Shown here: in pieces, positions 1 through 8,975 of the stretch
Layout: each line of letters begins with the position of its first letter
How positions within the stretch are numbered: the stretch's first letter is position 1
Source: Marinosulfonomonas sp.
GTDB taxonomy: Bacteria > Pseudomonadota > Alphaproteobacteria > Rhodobacterales > Rhodobacteraceae
Length of the DNA: 64,000 bases
Direction: 5' to 3'
Assembly: GCA_026984915.1 (NCBI GenBank)
Contig: JALSRG010000079.1
Span: 1 to 64,000, forward strand
Position numbers and translations under genes: made by a program
Notes under the pieces: model-generated
Told to the model about the DNA's origin: nothing
What the model saw: the letters and a program-made list of their open reading frames with translations, nothing else
Databases searched by the model: none

Positions 1-123
1 TCAATTGGGCATCTCCGGCGGAAGGTCGGGTTCAAGTCGCCCGCTTTAGCCTGCCTTTGCCGCGCTGACCAGTGGCAACCGGGCAAGTCGCATATTTTTT
101 CGCAACAACCCTAGGGCGTAGAC

Positions 124-876
124 CTATGTCCTGAGGGCCGGCAACCCCACTCCGGTTGCCTGAAATCCGCCATCCACAGCGATGGTTTGCCCTGTGACAT
201 AGCTGGCCTTGTCTGAACACAGAAACACGATCATCTGGGCTATCTCTTCCTCGCTGCCGTAACGGTTCAGCGGGATTGCATCATGATAGGCTGCCCGGAT
301 TTCCGGAGTATGCACCGCCAGCGCCAGCTTGGTATCTACCGGTCCGGGGGCCACGCAGTTTGCACGCACCCCGTATTCGCCCAACTCTATCGCCAGTTGC
401 TGAGTCAACTGGATCACCCCGGCCTTTGATGTTCCATAGGCAACCCGCAATGTGCTGGCGCGCAAACCTGAAATCGAGGCGATGTTGACGATGGCGCCGG
501 CCGTTTCCTTCAATGCCTGGGTTACTGCCTGAGAACACAGGAAAACCCCGTCGAGGTTGGTTTCCATTACGGCCCGCCAGCGCTGAAAATCCGTTTGCTC
601 GATCGGCCCGAAATCAGCCACGCCTGCATTGTTGACCAACGCATCGATCCGGCCAAACCTGTCCGTGACCTCCGCCACCATTTCATCCACCTGGGCGGGG
701 TCTGACACATCGCATATCACCGGCAGAACCGAATCCAGACCAGCCGCAACCCTGATCAGTTCTTCCGCATCGCGGTCAATCATTGCCACGCAGCGCCCCT
801 CGGCCAGAAACAACCGGGTAGTAGCCAGACCGATCCCACGTGCGGCGCCGGTTACAATTGCCGTTTTTTGCGTCAT
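124..876 (-). CDS. SDR-family NAD(P)-dependent oxidoreductase
   Basis: A 250-residue classical short-chain dehydrogenase. The N-terminal TGAARGIG motif binds the nucleotide cofactor, NNAG follows in the middle, and the Ser/YGTSK pair forms the catalytic site. The C-terminus has the usual YVTGQTIAVDGG strand, so the enzyme looks intact and cytoplasmic. The ATG start overlaps the stop of the upstream ATPase gene by four bases (ATGA), which puts it last in the dipeptide ABC transporter operon and rules out the longer frame that begins inside that gene. The substrate cannot be told from sequence; FabG-like 3-oxoacyl reductases and sugar or hydroxy-acid dehydrogenases share all these motifs. Its place in a peptide uptake operon suggests it acts on something carried or released there, but that is inference. 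Confidence 0.85.
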   Translation of the reverse strand: MTQKTAIVTGAARGIGLATTRLFLAEGRCVAMIDRDAEELIRVAAGLDSVLPVICDVSDPAQVDEMVAEVTDRFGRIDALVNNAGVADFGPIEQTDFQRWRAVMETNLDGVFLCSQAVTQALKETAGAIVNIASISGLRASTLRVAYGTSKAGVIQLTQQLAIELGEYGVRANCVAPGPVDTKLALAVHTPEIRAAYHDAIPLNRYGSEEEIAQMIVFLCSDKASYVTGQTIAVDGGFQATGVGLPALRT

Positions 877-1643
877 GCCGATTGCTCCGCACTTGGATTG
901 TAGCCGCTCGCGCTCTCCAGCAGATGCTGGGTATAGGGATTTTTTGCCCGCATGGCGCGCATGTCTTCGACCGACAACATTTCGACGATCTCGCCATTCT
1001 GCATCACCGCCGTTGCCTCGCACATATGGGCCACAACCGCGAGATCATGGCTGACCATGAGATAGGTCAGCTTGTGCTCCTCGCGCAGATCGGCCAGCAG
1101 GTTCAGCACCTCGGCCTGCACCGAAACATCCAGCGCAGAAGTCGGCTCATCCAGCAACAGAACCGTCGGTTCCGGCGCCAGAGCCCGGGCGATCGCCACG
1201 CGCTGGCGTTGCCCGCCGGAAAGCTGATGCGGATAGCGAAAGCGAAAAGCCGGACCCAGACCCACATCTGCAAGCAGCTTTTCGATCCGTTTGTCAATCC
1301 CGCGGAACCCGTGCAGTTTCAGGGTTTCGCCCAAGACCTGATCCACGGAATGGCGCGGATGAAGCGAAGCGTATGGATCCTGAAACACCATTTGGACTTC
1401 TTTGAAAAATTCGCGGGTCCGTTTCGGCCCCAGTTGCTTTCCGCCCACACTCATTTTGCCAGACCAGGTTGGCACCAACCCGACCAAGGCACGCAAAATC
1501 GTCGATTTGCCGGACCCGCTTTCGCCAACCAGGCCAAAGCTGGCGCCGGACGGTACATCGAACGTGGCGTGTTTTACCGCGTCAACCCGGTCGGCCCCTT
1601 CGCCAAACCAGACATTCAAATCCTTGAAATGCAACTCGCTCAT
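873..1643 (-). CDS. Dipeptide/oligopeptide ABC transporter ATP-binding protein (DppF-like)
   Basis: A 256-residue ABC ATPase that would energise peptide import with the partner ATPase upstream. Walker A (GESGSGKS) is at about residues 40-47, the LSGGQ signature at 141-145 and Walker B (VLLLDEP) at 161-167, all intact. It lacks the C-terminal cluster of cysteines that some DppD/DppF proteins carry. The start MSELHF was chosen because its ATG overlaps the preceding gene's stop (ATGA). The gene order (binding protein, two permeases, two ATPases) is that of the Dpp/Opp family. The exact ligand cannot be assigned, although the dipeptidase at the head of the operon favours small peptides. Confidence 0.9.
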   Translation of the reverse strand: MSELHFKDLNVWFGEGADRVDAVKHATFDVPSGASFGLVGESGSGKSTILRALVGLVPTWSGKMSVGGKQLGPKRTREFFKEVQMVFQDPYASLHPRHSVDQVLGETLKLHGFRGIDKRIEKLLADVGLGPAFRFRYPHQLSGGQRQRVAIARALAPEPTVLLLDEPTSALDVSVQAEVLNLLADLREEHKLTYLMVSHDLAVVAHMCEATAVMQNGEIVEMLSVEDMRAMRAKNPYTQHLLESASGYNPSAEQSA

Positions 1644-2503
1644 TGACGTCCACTCACGCTCTCTGTTTCCCGCCAATCTGCGTCACGCTGCAGCACTGAC
1701 AGGCGCTTGCGCGGCTCATCCAGCCTGGGCAACGAGCCCAAAAGCCCCCGGGTGTAGGGGTGCGTCGCCTCGTTCAGTCTTGCGGCCTCGCAAACCTCGA
1801 CAATACGCCCGGCGTACATGATCAGGATCCGGTCGCAGAACGCGGATACGAGGTTGAGATCATGGCTGATAAAGATCAGGCCCATGCCGCGTTCGCGCAC
1901 CAGACGGTCGATGATCGACAACACCTGGGTTTGCACCGACACATCCAGCGCCGAGGTGGGCTCGTCCGCAATCAGTATTTCCGGTTCAGTGACCAGCATC
2001 ATGGCAATCATGATACGCTGGCCCATGCCCCCCGACATTTCATGCGGATAGGCGCGCATGACGCGCTCAGGATCGCGGATGGAAACAGCCTCCAGCATCT
2101 CGGTGGCTTTCTCGTAGGCCGCTTTTTTGCTGGCACCGGTGTGAAAGCGGTAAATCTCCATGATCTGATCGCCAATGTTCATCACCGGATTGAGCGAAAA
2201 CTTGGGATCCTGCATCACCATGGAAATCCGCTGGCCGCGTATCTTCTGCATCGCTTTCTCGTCAAGGCTCAGAAGATCTATACCTTCGAGTTCCAGACGG
2301 TCCGCTTCGACCCGCCCCGGCGGGCGTATCAGCCGCAATATGGCGCGACCGGTCATGGATTTTCCCGAGCCGCTTTCGCCAACGATGCCCAGCCGTTCGC
2401 GCCCCAAAGTAAAGGAAACACCCCGCACGGCTTCGAACTCTCCCTGCCGGGTCGGAAAGGTTACGCGCAGATTCTTGATATCGAGAAGCGGTTTCTCACT
2501 CAT
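1640..2503 (-). CDS. Dipeptide/oligopeptide ABC transporter ATP-binding protein (DppD-like)
   Basis: A 287-residue ABC ATPase, the first of the two nucleotide-binding subunits. Walker A (GESGSGKS) is at residues 42-49 and Walker B (EILIADEP) near 175-182. The signature reads MSGGM at 156-160 instead of LSGGQ, a variation found in DppD-type subunits. The C-terminal HPYTRGLL segment is typical of the oligopeptide_HPY extension of this family. Start and stop overlap the flanking genes by four bases each, so translation is probably coupled along the operon. It would pair with the DppF-like subunit on the cytoplasmic face of the two permeases. Confidence 0.9.
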   Translation of the reverse strand: MSEKPLLDIKNLRVTFPTRQGEFEAVRGVSFTLGRERLGIVGESGSGKSMTGRAILRLIRPPGRVEADRLELEGIDLLSLDEKAMQKIRGQRISMVMQDPKFSLNPVMNIGDQIMEIYRFHTGASKKAAYEKATEMLEAVSIRDPERVMRAYPHEMSGGMGQRIMIAMMLVTEPEILIADEPTSALDVSVQTQVLSIIDRLVRERGMGLIFISHDLNLVSAFCDRILIMYAGRIVEVCEAARLNEATHPYTRGLLGSLPRLDEPRKRLSVLQRDADWRETESVSGRQ

Positions 2504-3426
2504 GATCCGCCCTCCTTCGGGTCAAGCACATCGCGCAACCCGTCCCCCAGAAGGTTAAAGGCCAGAGAGACGGTGAAAATCGCCAGTCCCGGCATGGTGG
2601 CCACCCACCAGCTATCCAGAATGAACCGGCGCCCTTCGGCAATCATGGCGCCCCATTCCGGGCTGGGCGGTTGGGCGCCAAGGCCAAGAAAGCCAAGACC
2701 GGCCGCCGCCAGAATAACCCCGGCCATGTCCAGCGTAACCCGCACAATCAGCGAACTGATGCAAAGCGGCCATATATGTTTGGTAATGATCCTGAGCGGG
2801 CGCGCGCCCTGCAATTTGACTGCGCTGATATAATCCGAGTTGCGGATTGTCAGCGTTTCCGCCCGGGCAATCCGCGCGTAGGGCGGCCAGGCCGTTATCG
2901 AGATCGCCAGCACGGCGTTTTCAATCCCCGCCCCCAGTGCCGCAACAAAAGCCAGCGCCAGAACCAACCGGGGAAAGGCCAGAAAAATATCGGTGATGCG
3001 CATCAGAATGGCATCGGTCCAGCCGCCGATATAACCGGAAACCGTTCCCACCAGCAGCCCGACACCGGGGGCGATGATCGCCACCAGAGTGACAATATAG
3101 AGGGTAATCCGCGAGCCATATATCAGCCGGCTGAGAATATCTCGCCCCAGACTGTCCGTGCCCAGTATGTGCCCGTCCGTTCCGGGCGGGGCCAGCCGCC
3201 CGCCCAGATCCTGGGCAAGCGGATCCATCGGCGCGATCCACGGGGCAAAGGCCGCAATCAGCAGCAGAAACAGCAAGATGCCCAGCCCGATCATGGCCAT
3301 GGTGTTGGACCGCAGGGTCAGCCAGCCGTTATACAGCGCGGCCATTCTTGCGTGAAACCGCGAGGTTGGCGTATCGGTCAGCAGCCACTCGCGCAGTGTC
3401 GGTTTTCTGGTATCGGTCTGGCTCAT
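2500..3426 (-). CDS. Dipeptide/oligopeptide ABC transporter permease (DppC-like)
   Basis: A 308-residue inner-membrane permease. A cytoplasmic N-terminal tail is followed by a first membrane segment at about residues 40-65 and then the BPD_transp_1 core with the LGTDSLGRDILSR motif characteristic of DppC/OppC. The EAA-like coupling loop is seen around KLQGARPLRIITKHIWP. The protein ends with GDGLRDVLDPK, the standard ending of this family, so it is complete. It shares a four-base overlap with the following ATPase gene and with the permease gene before it, and would form the membrane channel as a heterodimer with the DppB-like protein. Confidence 0.9.
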   Translation of the reverse strand: MSQTDTRKPTLREWLLTDTPTSRFHARMAALYNGWLTLRSNTMAMIGLGILLFLLLIAAFAPWIAPMDPLAQDLGGRLAPPGTDGHILGTDSLGRDILSRLIYGSRITLYIVTLVAIIAPGVGLLVGTVSGYIGGWTDAILMRITDIFLAFPRLVLALAFVAALGAGIENAVLAISITAWPPYARIARAETLTIRNSDYISAVKLQGARPLRIITKHIWPLCISSLIVRVTLDMAGVILAAAGLGFLGLGAQPPSPEWGAMIAEGRRFILDSWWVATMPGLAIFTVSLAFNLLGDGLRDVLDPKEGGS

Positions 3427-4484
3427 TTCGCCCTCGGATCAAATACCTGATACAGCAGGTCCGAAAAGATGTTCAGCAGCACAAAGATCAGGCCGACAAC
3501 GACCGTGCCACCCAGTACGGCATTCATATCCGCCGACAAGAGCGCTGTGGTGATGTACTGCCCGATTCCGGGCCAGGAAAAGATCGTTTCGGTCAGAACC
3601 GCGCCCTCCAGCAGGTTGGCATAACTCAGGGCAATCACCGTGATCAGCTGCACCTTGATATTGCCAAAAGCATGGCGCCAGATCACGGTGCGTTCGGGCA
3701 AGCCCTTGACGCGCGCCGTGGTTATGTATTCGGCACTGAGCTGTTCGAGCATGAACGACCGCGTCATCCGGCTGATATAGGCCATCGCATAATAGCCCAG
3801 GATTGAAGCCGGCAGTATTATATGGCTGAGCGCGTTCTTGAAAACCGTCCAGTCACCGGCCAGCAGACTGTCAACCAGGACCATCCCGGTCCTGGTCGGG
3901 ATCAGATCTTCGTAAAAAATATCCAGCCGCCCCGGTCCGCCGACCCAGCCCAGTATTCCATAAAAAATAAGCAGGCCCATCAGTCCCAGCCAAAAGATCG
4001 GCATTGAATATCCGACCAAGGCCACGACCCGCGCAACCTGATCAATCCAACTGCCACGTTTGACAGCCGCGACCACGCCCAGCGGAACACCAATGAACAC
4101 ACCAAAGAATGTACCCAGCGTCGCCAGTTCCATCGTCGCCGGAAAAACACGTTTGATATCTTCAGCGACGGGGCGGGCATTCAGAAGGGAAATGCCAAAG
4201 TCGCCGTGCAGAACATCCCAAAGGTAATACCCGAACTGCACCAGAATGGGTTTGTCCAGCCCCATGGCCCGATAGGCGGCATCGTAAACGTCCTTGCCCG
4301 CGCGTTCGCCAACAACAGACAGGACCGGATCAACCGGCATCACCCGCCCGATCAGAAAGGTGACGAACATCAGCCCCAGCATTGTGATCAATACCGAGCC
4401 GAGCGTTTTCAGAATTTTGACAAGTACCTTGAGAAAACGGGGCGATGCACGCCGCCCCGTTCCGTTGTTTTCAGCGACCGCCAT
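3423..4484 (-). CDS. Dipeptide/oligopeptide ABC transporter permease (DppB-like)
   Basis: A 353-residue polytopic permease with the DppB/OppB pattern: an N-terminal membrane segment (about residues 30-50), the BPD_transp_1 domain, the coupling loop around TARVKGLPERTVIWRHAF, and the GAVLTETIFSWPGIG motif that marks this subunit. It ends with DLLYQVFDPRAK, as expected. The gene starts one base upstream of the end of the binding-protein gene, so the two are tightly linked. It is somewhat longer than many DppB proteins because of an extended loop at about residues 180-205. Intact and very likely functional. Confidence 0.9.
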   Translation of the reverse strand: MAVAENNGTGRRASPRFLKVLVKILKTLGSVLITMLGLMFVTFLIGRVMPVDPVLSVVGERAGKDVYDAAYRAMGLDKPILVQFGYYLWDVLHGDFGISLLNARPVAEDIKRVFPATMELATLGTFFGVFIGVPLGVVAAVKRGSWIDQVARVVALVGYSMPIFWLGLMGLLIFYGILGWVGGPGRLDIFYEDLIPTRTGMVLVDSLLAGDWTVFKNALSHIILPASILGYYAMAYISRMTRSFMLEQLSAEYITTARVKGLPERTVIWRHAFGNIKVQLITVIALSYANLLEGAVLTETIFSWPGIGQYITTALLSADMNAVLGGTVVVGLIFVLLNIFSDLLYQVFDPRAK

Positions 4485-6080
4485 TTACTTGGTAACCGGC
4501 CAGTAGGACACAGCGGTAATCGCACCACCCAGATTCAGGTTCTTCACGTTGTCGCGCCGCCCCGTCTGTTCGATCTTCTGATACATGATGGCAAATGGCG
4601 ACACTTCGCGGAATTTTGCCTGAATGTCCGCATACATCTTGGCACGCACATCACGATCGCCTTCAACCACGGCTGCGGCAACCTGCTCGGTCAGGCCGTC
4701 GGTGTCCCACGCATTCCGCCAGGCCAGAAGGCCGGTTGCCTGCGCTTCGTCCGAATTGTCGGGATTATAGGCAAAAGTACCGGCGTTTGTGTGCGGATCA
4801 GGGTAATCCGGGCCCCAGGCGCCCAGATACATGTCCAGTTCACGCGCCCGATAGCGCGACAGGATCTGTTTGGCTGTTCCGACGGTGATGTTGAGCTTGA
4901 TACCCGCTTGGGCAAAGGTGTTCTGCAACGATTGGGCAATTTCGATGCGCTCTTGTGCTTCGCGCACGCCCACTTCGATTTCCAGACCGCTGACACCGGC
5001 TTTGGCCAACAGTTCTTTCGCCTTTTCAATATTCAGGCTGAAGGGGTTCTCATCGACGGCACCCAGATAGGTTGCCGGCAAGAAGTTCTGGTGAATGACA
5101 TATTGACCTTTGAGGAAGCTGTTCTGCATTCCTTCATAGTCAATCAGATATTTCATTGCCTGACGCACTTCGGGTTTGCTCAGAACCGGGTGTTTCTGGT
5201 TGAAGGACGTGTACATCAGACGGCCGCGCAATTCGCTGTCGATGGCAATGCCTGCTGTGCCTTCCAAGCCGGCAACGTCTTCCGGGTTCAGGTTGCGGGC
5301 AACGTCAATATCACCACGCTCCAGCAGCAGACGCTGGGTCGAGCTTTCCTGCACATGGCGCACGACAACGCGTTTCATCGCCGGCTCACCCATATAGAAA
5401 TTCGGGTTGGCTTGCAGCGTAACCGATTCATTCGGCTTCCAGCTTACCAGCGTATAGGCCCCGGATCCGGCTGTATTGGTTTTCAGCCAGGTGTTGCCCA
5501 TGTCGTCGCCATCGACGTGCTTCATCACTTCTTCTTTGTCCAGAATGCCGCCGATCGTGGCTGTCAGGCAGTTCAGAACAAAAGATGTCGCATAACGCTT
5601 GTCGGTCGTGATCGAAACCGTGTTTCCGTCGGCCTTGATGGTGTCTTTGACATTTTCGGGCGTAAATCCGAACTGGGTCAGGATAAACGACGGTGTCTTG
5701 TTCAGGATGACGGCGCGTTGCAGGGACCACGCGGCATCTTCGGCACGTACCGGATTGCCGGATGCAAATTTCACACCCTCACGCATGGTAAAGGTGATGG
5801 TTCTGCCGTCTTCGGAAACTGTCCAGCTTGCCGCCAGATCGGGACCATAGCCCGCATCCAGATTCATCGGATCAAAGTTGACCAGCTTGCCGTAAACATT
5901 GCGACTGACATCCGAACCGGCAAATTCAAACGATTCTGCCGGATCAAGTGACGTGATGTCATCAATCCGGTTCGCGATAACCAGCATATTCGGCGGAGTT
6001 TCCGCCTGTAAGGGCGCTGCGGTCATGCCAACGGCAAGCCCCATCGCCACAGTCATTGCAAAATTCTTGAAGATTTTCAT
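4485..6080 (-). CDS. Periplasmic peptide-binding protein of the ABC transporter (SBP_bac_5)
   Basis: A 531-residue family-5 extracellular solute-binding protein, the ligand receptor of the transporter encoded just downstream. The chosen ATG follows a GGAG ribosome site by a normal spacing and gives a clear signal peptide (MKIFKNF, a hydrophobic stretch, then cleavage near LQAETPP). The longer frame would bury this signal. No lipobox cysteine is present, so it should be a free periplasmic protein. The family motif DPAESFEFAG and the AWGPDYPDPHTNAG segment fit the DppA/OppA group. It lies about 50 bases after the dipeptidase gene. Ligand specificity cannot be read from the sequence. Confidence 0.88.
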   Translation of the reverse strand: MKIFKNFAMTVAMGLAVGMTAAPLQAETPPNMLVIANRIDDITSLDPAESFEFAGSDVSRNVYGKLVNFDPMNLDAGYGPDLAASWTVSEDGRTITFTMREGVKFASGNPVRAEDAAWSLQRAVILNKTPSFILTQFGFTPENVKDTIKADGNTVSITTDKRYATSFVLNCLTATIGGILDKEEVMKHVDGDDMGNTWLKTNTAGSGAYTLVSWKPNESVTLQANPNFYMGEPAMKRVVVRHVQESSTQRLLLERGDIDVARNLNPEDVAGLEGTAGIAIDSELRGRLMYTSFNQKHPVLSKPEVRQAMKYLIDYEGMQNSFLKGQYVIHQNFLPATYLGAVDENPFSLNIEKAKELLAKAGVSGLEIEVGVREAQERIEIAQSLQNTFAQAGIKLNITVGTAKQILSRYRARELDMYLGAWGPDYPDPHTNAGTFAYNPDNSDEAQATGLLAWRNAWDTDGLTEQVAAAVVEGDRDVRAKMYADIQAKFREVSPFAIMYQKIEQTGRRDNVKNLNLGGAITAVSYWPVTK

Positions 6081-6129
6081 TCTTTCGTCCTCTCCTGTTG
6101 TTATTTGATCAGTTATACAAAATTTTCGG

Positions 6130-7191
6130 CTATGCGCCCCATGTTTTTTCAAGCACGCGCAGCCAGTTCCCATGACAAATCCTGGTTATCAGGTCTTCTC
6201 CATAGCCATGATCGCGCATTGCTTTGCGTAAAACGGGCAATCCGGCAACATCACGTATCGTCTCGGGGCACATTGCCCCGTCGAAATCAGAGCCGATTCC
6301 CAGCCGGTTCTCACCAACGATTTCCATGATGTGGTCCATGTGCCGCAGCAGTGTTGTCATCGGAACATCGGCACGCATTTGTCCGTCTTCGCGCAAAAAA
6401 GCGACGGCAAAATTGAGCCCGACCATTCCATCGCTTTCGGCAATGGCGGCCAGTTGCCGGTCTGTCAGATTGCGGGCATGCGGGCAGATGGCATGGGCAT
6501 TGGAATGGGTCGCAACCAGTGGTGCGTCGGACTGTCTGGCAACATCCCAGAACCCTGCCTCGTTCAAATGCGACAGGTCAATCATGACGCCCAGTTCATT
6601 GCAGCGTTTGACCAGTCGTTTCCCGGCCTCTGTCAGACCCGGGCCGATATTCCCATCTGAAGGAAACCGGAAAGGCACACCATGCCCGAAAACCGTCGGG
6701 CGGCTCCAAACCGGTCCGAGGGATCGCAGGCCAGCGGCATAAAAAACCTCAAGCGCCTCCAGATCAGGATCTATTGCCTCGCATCCTTCCATGTGCAACA
6801 CGGCTGCCATCACGTTTTGCTGCATCGCTGCCCGTATGTCTGCGGCTGTCCGACAAATCCTTACCGCACCCAATTCCTGCAAGCGCAAGAGAATTGCCGC
6901 TTCTTTCATGACATCCGGCAAGGCGGTTTCCTGTGAAACGGTTTCTGACAGCGGCAGATCATAGCTGGGTTTCGCCATCGCATCTTCTTTGTCGTAGATG
7001 CTGGTAGGAGAACGCACATACAGCGCAAAGAAGCCACCGGCAAAACCGCCCGCACGGGCACGCGGAATATCAATATCGCCTTTGCGACCCGTCAGGAAAC
7101 CGGGGGCTGCGGCAAGCCCGCCTGAAACAGCAAGCTTGAGTAGCGCATCATTATGCCCGTCAAAGATCAACGGCTGTGATTGTTCCGGCAA
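6130..7191 (-). CDS. Membrane dipeptidase-type zinc peptidase (M19)
   Basis: A 353-residue member of the renal dipeptidase family, which hydrolyses dipeptides (often including D-residues at the C-terminal position) with a two-zinc centre. The HND motif at the N-terminus (FDGHNDAL) supplies the first ligands, HMEGCEA the bridging glutamate, ATHSNAHA and HARNLTD later histidines, and GIGSDFDG the conserved aspartate. The start is a TTG preceded by GGAGA with a five-base gap; there is no in-frame ATG before the catalytic HND, so this unusual start is well supported. It heads the peptide transport operon, suggesting imported or periplasm-derived dipeptides are its substrate. No signal peptide is seen, so it probably acts in the cytoplasm. 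Confidence 0.88.
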   Translation of the reverse strand: MPEQSQPLIFDGHNDALLKLAVSGGLAAAPGFLTGRKGDIDIPRARAGGFAGGFFALYVRSPTSIYDKEDAMAKPSYDLPLSETVSQETALPDVMKEAAILLRLQELGAVRICRTAADIRAAMQQNVMAAVLHMEGCEAIDPDLEALEVFYAAGLRSLGPVWSRPTVFGHGVPFRFPSDGNIGPGLTEAGKRLVKRCNELGVMIDLSHLNEAGFWDVARQSDAPLVATHSNAHAICPHARNLTDRQLAAIAESDGMVGLNFAVAFLREDGQMRADVPMTTLLRHMDHIMEIVGENRLGIGSDFDGAMCPETIRDVAGLPVLRKAMRDHGYGEDLITRICHGNWLRVLEKTWGA

Positions 7192-7282
7192 ATGGGTCTC
7201 CCTGAAGTCATTTTCAGAGGGCCATAGATTTTGATCAATCCCTCCCCCAGCGCTAACAGCTTGCCTTTATAATCCCGAATAG

Positions 7283-7325
7283 GCTAGTGCCTAGCTAATG
7301 AGTTATACTCATATCTCAATGAGAT
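7283..7325. promoter_or_regulatory. Cluster of three perfect inverted repeats between dipeptidase and LysR genes
   Basis: Three perfect short palindromes follow one another in 43 bases: GCTAG-TGC-CTAGC (7283-7295), ATGAGT-TAT-ACTCAT (7298-7312) and ATCTCA-A-TGAGAT (7313-7325). The last two share a TGAG/CTCA core. They lie directly in front of the LysR gene and about 100 bases upstream of the divergent dipeptidase. LysR proteins usually bind such sites in the divergent region, so this is a candidate operator array; binding is inference. Confidence 0.5.
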
Positions 7326-7340
7326 TAAGGAACGGCCGAC

Positions 7341-8249
7341 GTGCCCAGGAAAAAATGGCATTCACTGTCTGAATACCAGACATTGCGCGCAATGATGGAA
7401 GGGAATACGACCGCGTCGGCTGCGCGGCGCCTGGGCCTGTCGCAATCGGCCGTCAGCCGTTCACTTTCCAGCCTTGAGGCCCGCATCGGGACAACGCTGT
7501 TTGAACGCGAGGCGGGGCGTCTCAGTCCAACCGCTGCCGCTCTGCAACTGAACGAACGCCTTGACGCATTGTTTCAGGCTCTTGATCAGATCGACGGGCC
7601 TGCCGAAATGGAACAGGAAATTCTGCGCCTGATTGCGCCGCCTTCTTTCGCCAACCCTTTCCTGATCGACCATATCGCAAGTTTCACCAAATCCAATCCC
7701 AAGACCTTTACAAGCCTGGAAATAGGGACATCGAAAGACGTTGTCGAAGGGATGCAGGAAGAGCGTTTTGATATGGGTGTTATTGGCGTTGAACTGTCAC
7801 GTGCGGGCATTCGGCTCATACCATTTCGAAAATCCGCGGCCGTTTGCGTCATGCCCGAAACACACCCGCTGGCAAAACGTGATATCATTCGGCCACCTGA
7901 TTTGCATGGTCAGCAATTGATTGTTCTAAGTTACCGTCATGCCCGACGGGCCCAACTGGATAAGATCCTGACGCAAGCCGGCGCTACGCCGAAACTGGTT
8001 GCCGAGGTTTCCAATTCGAATGCGGCCATAAGGATGGTTCAAAATGGTTGTGGTTTAACCGTCGTCAACCCTTTTCCATCTTCGCATCTGGATCCGCAGG
8101 GGCTGACATTTCGCCGATTTGCCTCGCCAATCAGCTATCAGATCTACTTTGCTGCACCTGACAGCCGGCCATTGCCGAGAGTGGCGCGCCAGTTCATGCG
8201 CCATGTAAGGCTGTTAACCCCGCAAGATCCGTTTTCCGTGCCCGTTTGA
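7341..8249 (+). CDS. LysR-family transcriptional regulator
   Basis: A 302-residue LysR-type regulator. The winged helix-turn-helix occupies about residues 5-65 (AARRLGLSQSAVSRSLSSLE is the DNA-reading segment) and is followed by the linker helix and a LysR substrate-binding domain from about residue 90. The start is GTG, 10 bases after an AAGGA ribosome site. It is transcribed away from the dipeptidase/ABC operon with about 150 bases between them, the usual layout for a LysR regulator and its target. The likely inducer is a peptide or an amino acid, but nothing in the sequence proves it. Confidence 0.88.
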   Translation: MPRKKWHSLSEYQTLRAMMEGNTTASAARRLGLSQSAVSRSLSSLEARIGTTLFEREAGRLSPTAAALQLNERLDALFQALDQIDGPAEMEQEILRLIAPPSFANPFLIDHIASFTKSNPKTFTSLEIGTSKDVVEGMQEERFDMGVIGVELSRAGIRLIPFRKSAAVCVMPETHPLAKRDIIRPPDLHGQQLIVLSYRHARRAQLDKILTQAGATPKLVAEVSNSNAAIRMVQNGCGLTVVNPFPSSHLDPQGLTFRRFASPISYQIYFAAPDSRPLPRVARQFMRHVRLLTPQDPFSVPV

Positions 8250-8313
8250 CAGTTTCGCTTTGTTTCCCAAATCTGCGGTGTTAGGTAAAACTGCTTTACC
8301 CAAAGGATTTATA

Positions 8314-8970
8314 ATGCATTTTCAGGGTGTTTTATTTGATATGGACGGCTTGCTGCTTGACACCGAACAACTGGTGGTCGGGAGCATCCTTGAGGTGGGC
8401 AGAAGCATGGGCTTCACTGATCTGGAGCCATCTGTTCACCGCATGATTGGCCTGCGGGTCGCGCAATCATCCGAAATATTGAGGCAAGGGCTGGCCGGGC
8501 GTGTGGATTTGGCAACCTTCCAGAAAGCATGTGACAGCCTGATTGCAGCGCGCGTTGAGCAGGGCATCCCGGTAAAGCCCGGGGCAATAGAGCTTCTTCA
8601 ACGGCTGGAGGCAAAAGAAATTCCCTGTGCCGTAGCAACATCCACCGCGACGGAAACGGCGGAAAAACATCTGGAGATGGCCGGTTTGCGCCACTATTTC
8701 AGGTCGGTTACCGGTGGAGACATGGTCAGGCACGCGAAACCAAGCCCGGAAATCTATCTTTTGGCGGCGGAAACAATTGGTGTTTCGGCAAACGAATCTG
8801 CAGCCTTCGAAGATTCAGAGCCGGGCGTGCGGGCCGCACATGCCGCCGGGGCCTGTGTTGTACAGATCCCCGATCTTGTTCCACCCAGCGAAAACCTGCG
8901 CGCGCTTGGCCACACAATCGCCCCGTCCCTGTTGCACGGAGCCGTTTCCATCGGCCTGATAGAAGGCTGA
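8314..8970 (+). CDS. HAD-family hydrolase (beta-phosphoglucomutase/phosphatase-like)
   Basis: A 218-residue haloacid dehalogenase-type protein of subfamily IA with an alpha-helical cap. Motif I is FDMDGLLLDTE (first Asp is the nucleophile), motif II is VATST, the KPSPEIY lysine is motif III, and FEDSEPGV gives motif IV. It probably dephosphorylates a small sugar phosphate or similar metabolite. The ATG at 8314 has AAAGGA seven bases upstream; a longer frame would add 18 unrelated residues. It follows the LysR gene in the same direction and converges on the prolyl isomerase gene with only five bases between their ends. Substrate unknown. Confidence 0.85.
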   Translation: MHFQGVLFDMDGLLLDTEQLVVGSILEVGRSMGFTDLEPSVHRMIGLRVAQSSEILRQGLAGRVDLATFQKACDSLIAARVEQGIPVKPGAIELLQRLEAKEIPCAVATSTATETAEKHLEMAGLRHYFRSVTGGDMVRHAKPSPEIYLLAAETIGVSANESAAFEDSEPGVRAAHAAGACVVQIPDLVPPSENLRALGHTIAPSLLHGAVSIGLIEG

Positions 8971-8975
8971 ACGGA

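Noticed and set aside
1-60. tRNA-like piece (GGTTCAAGTC resembling a T-loop) at the left edge
   Set aside because: The flanking bases do not form a 5-bp T-stem and no anticodon arm or acceptor can be placed. The first 123 bases hold no gene I can support.
2671-3450. Long plus-strand frame opposite the DppC-like gene, and similar frames opposite narG, phnD and serA
   Set aside because: All are shadows of well-identified genes; their translations are rich in Arg, His, Gln and Pro with no family match.
4206-5951. 581-codon open frame on the plus strand
   Set aside because: It lies exactly antisense to the peptide-binding protein gene, has no ribosome site or recognisable domain, and its composition follows from the codon use of the real gene on the other strand.
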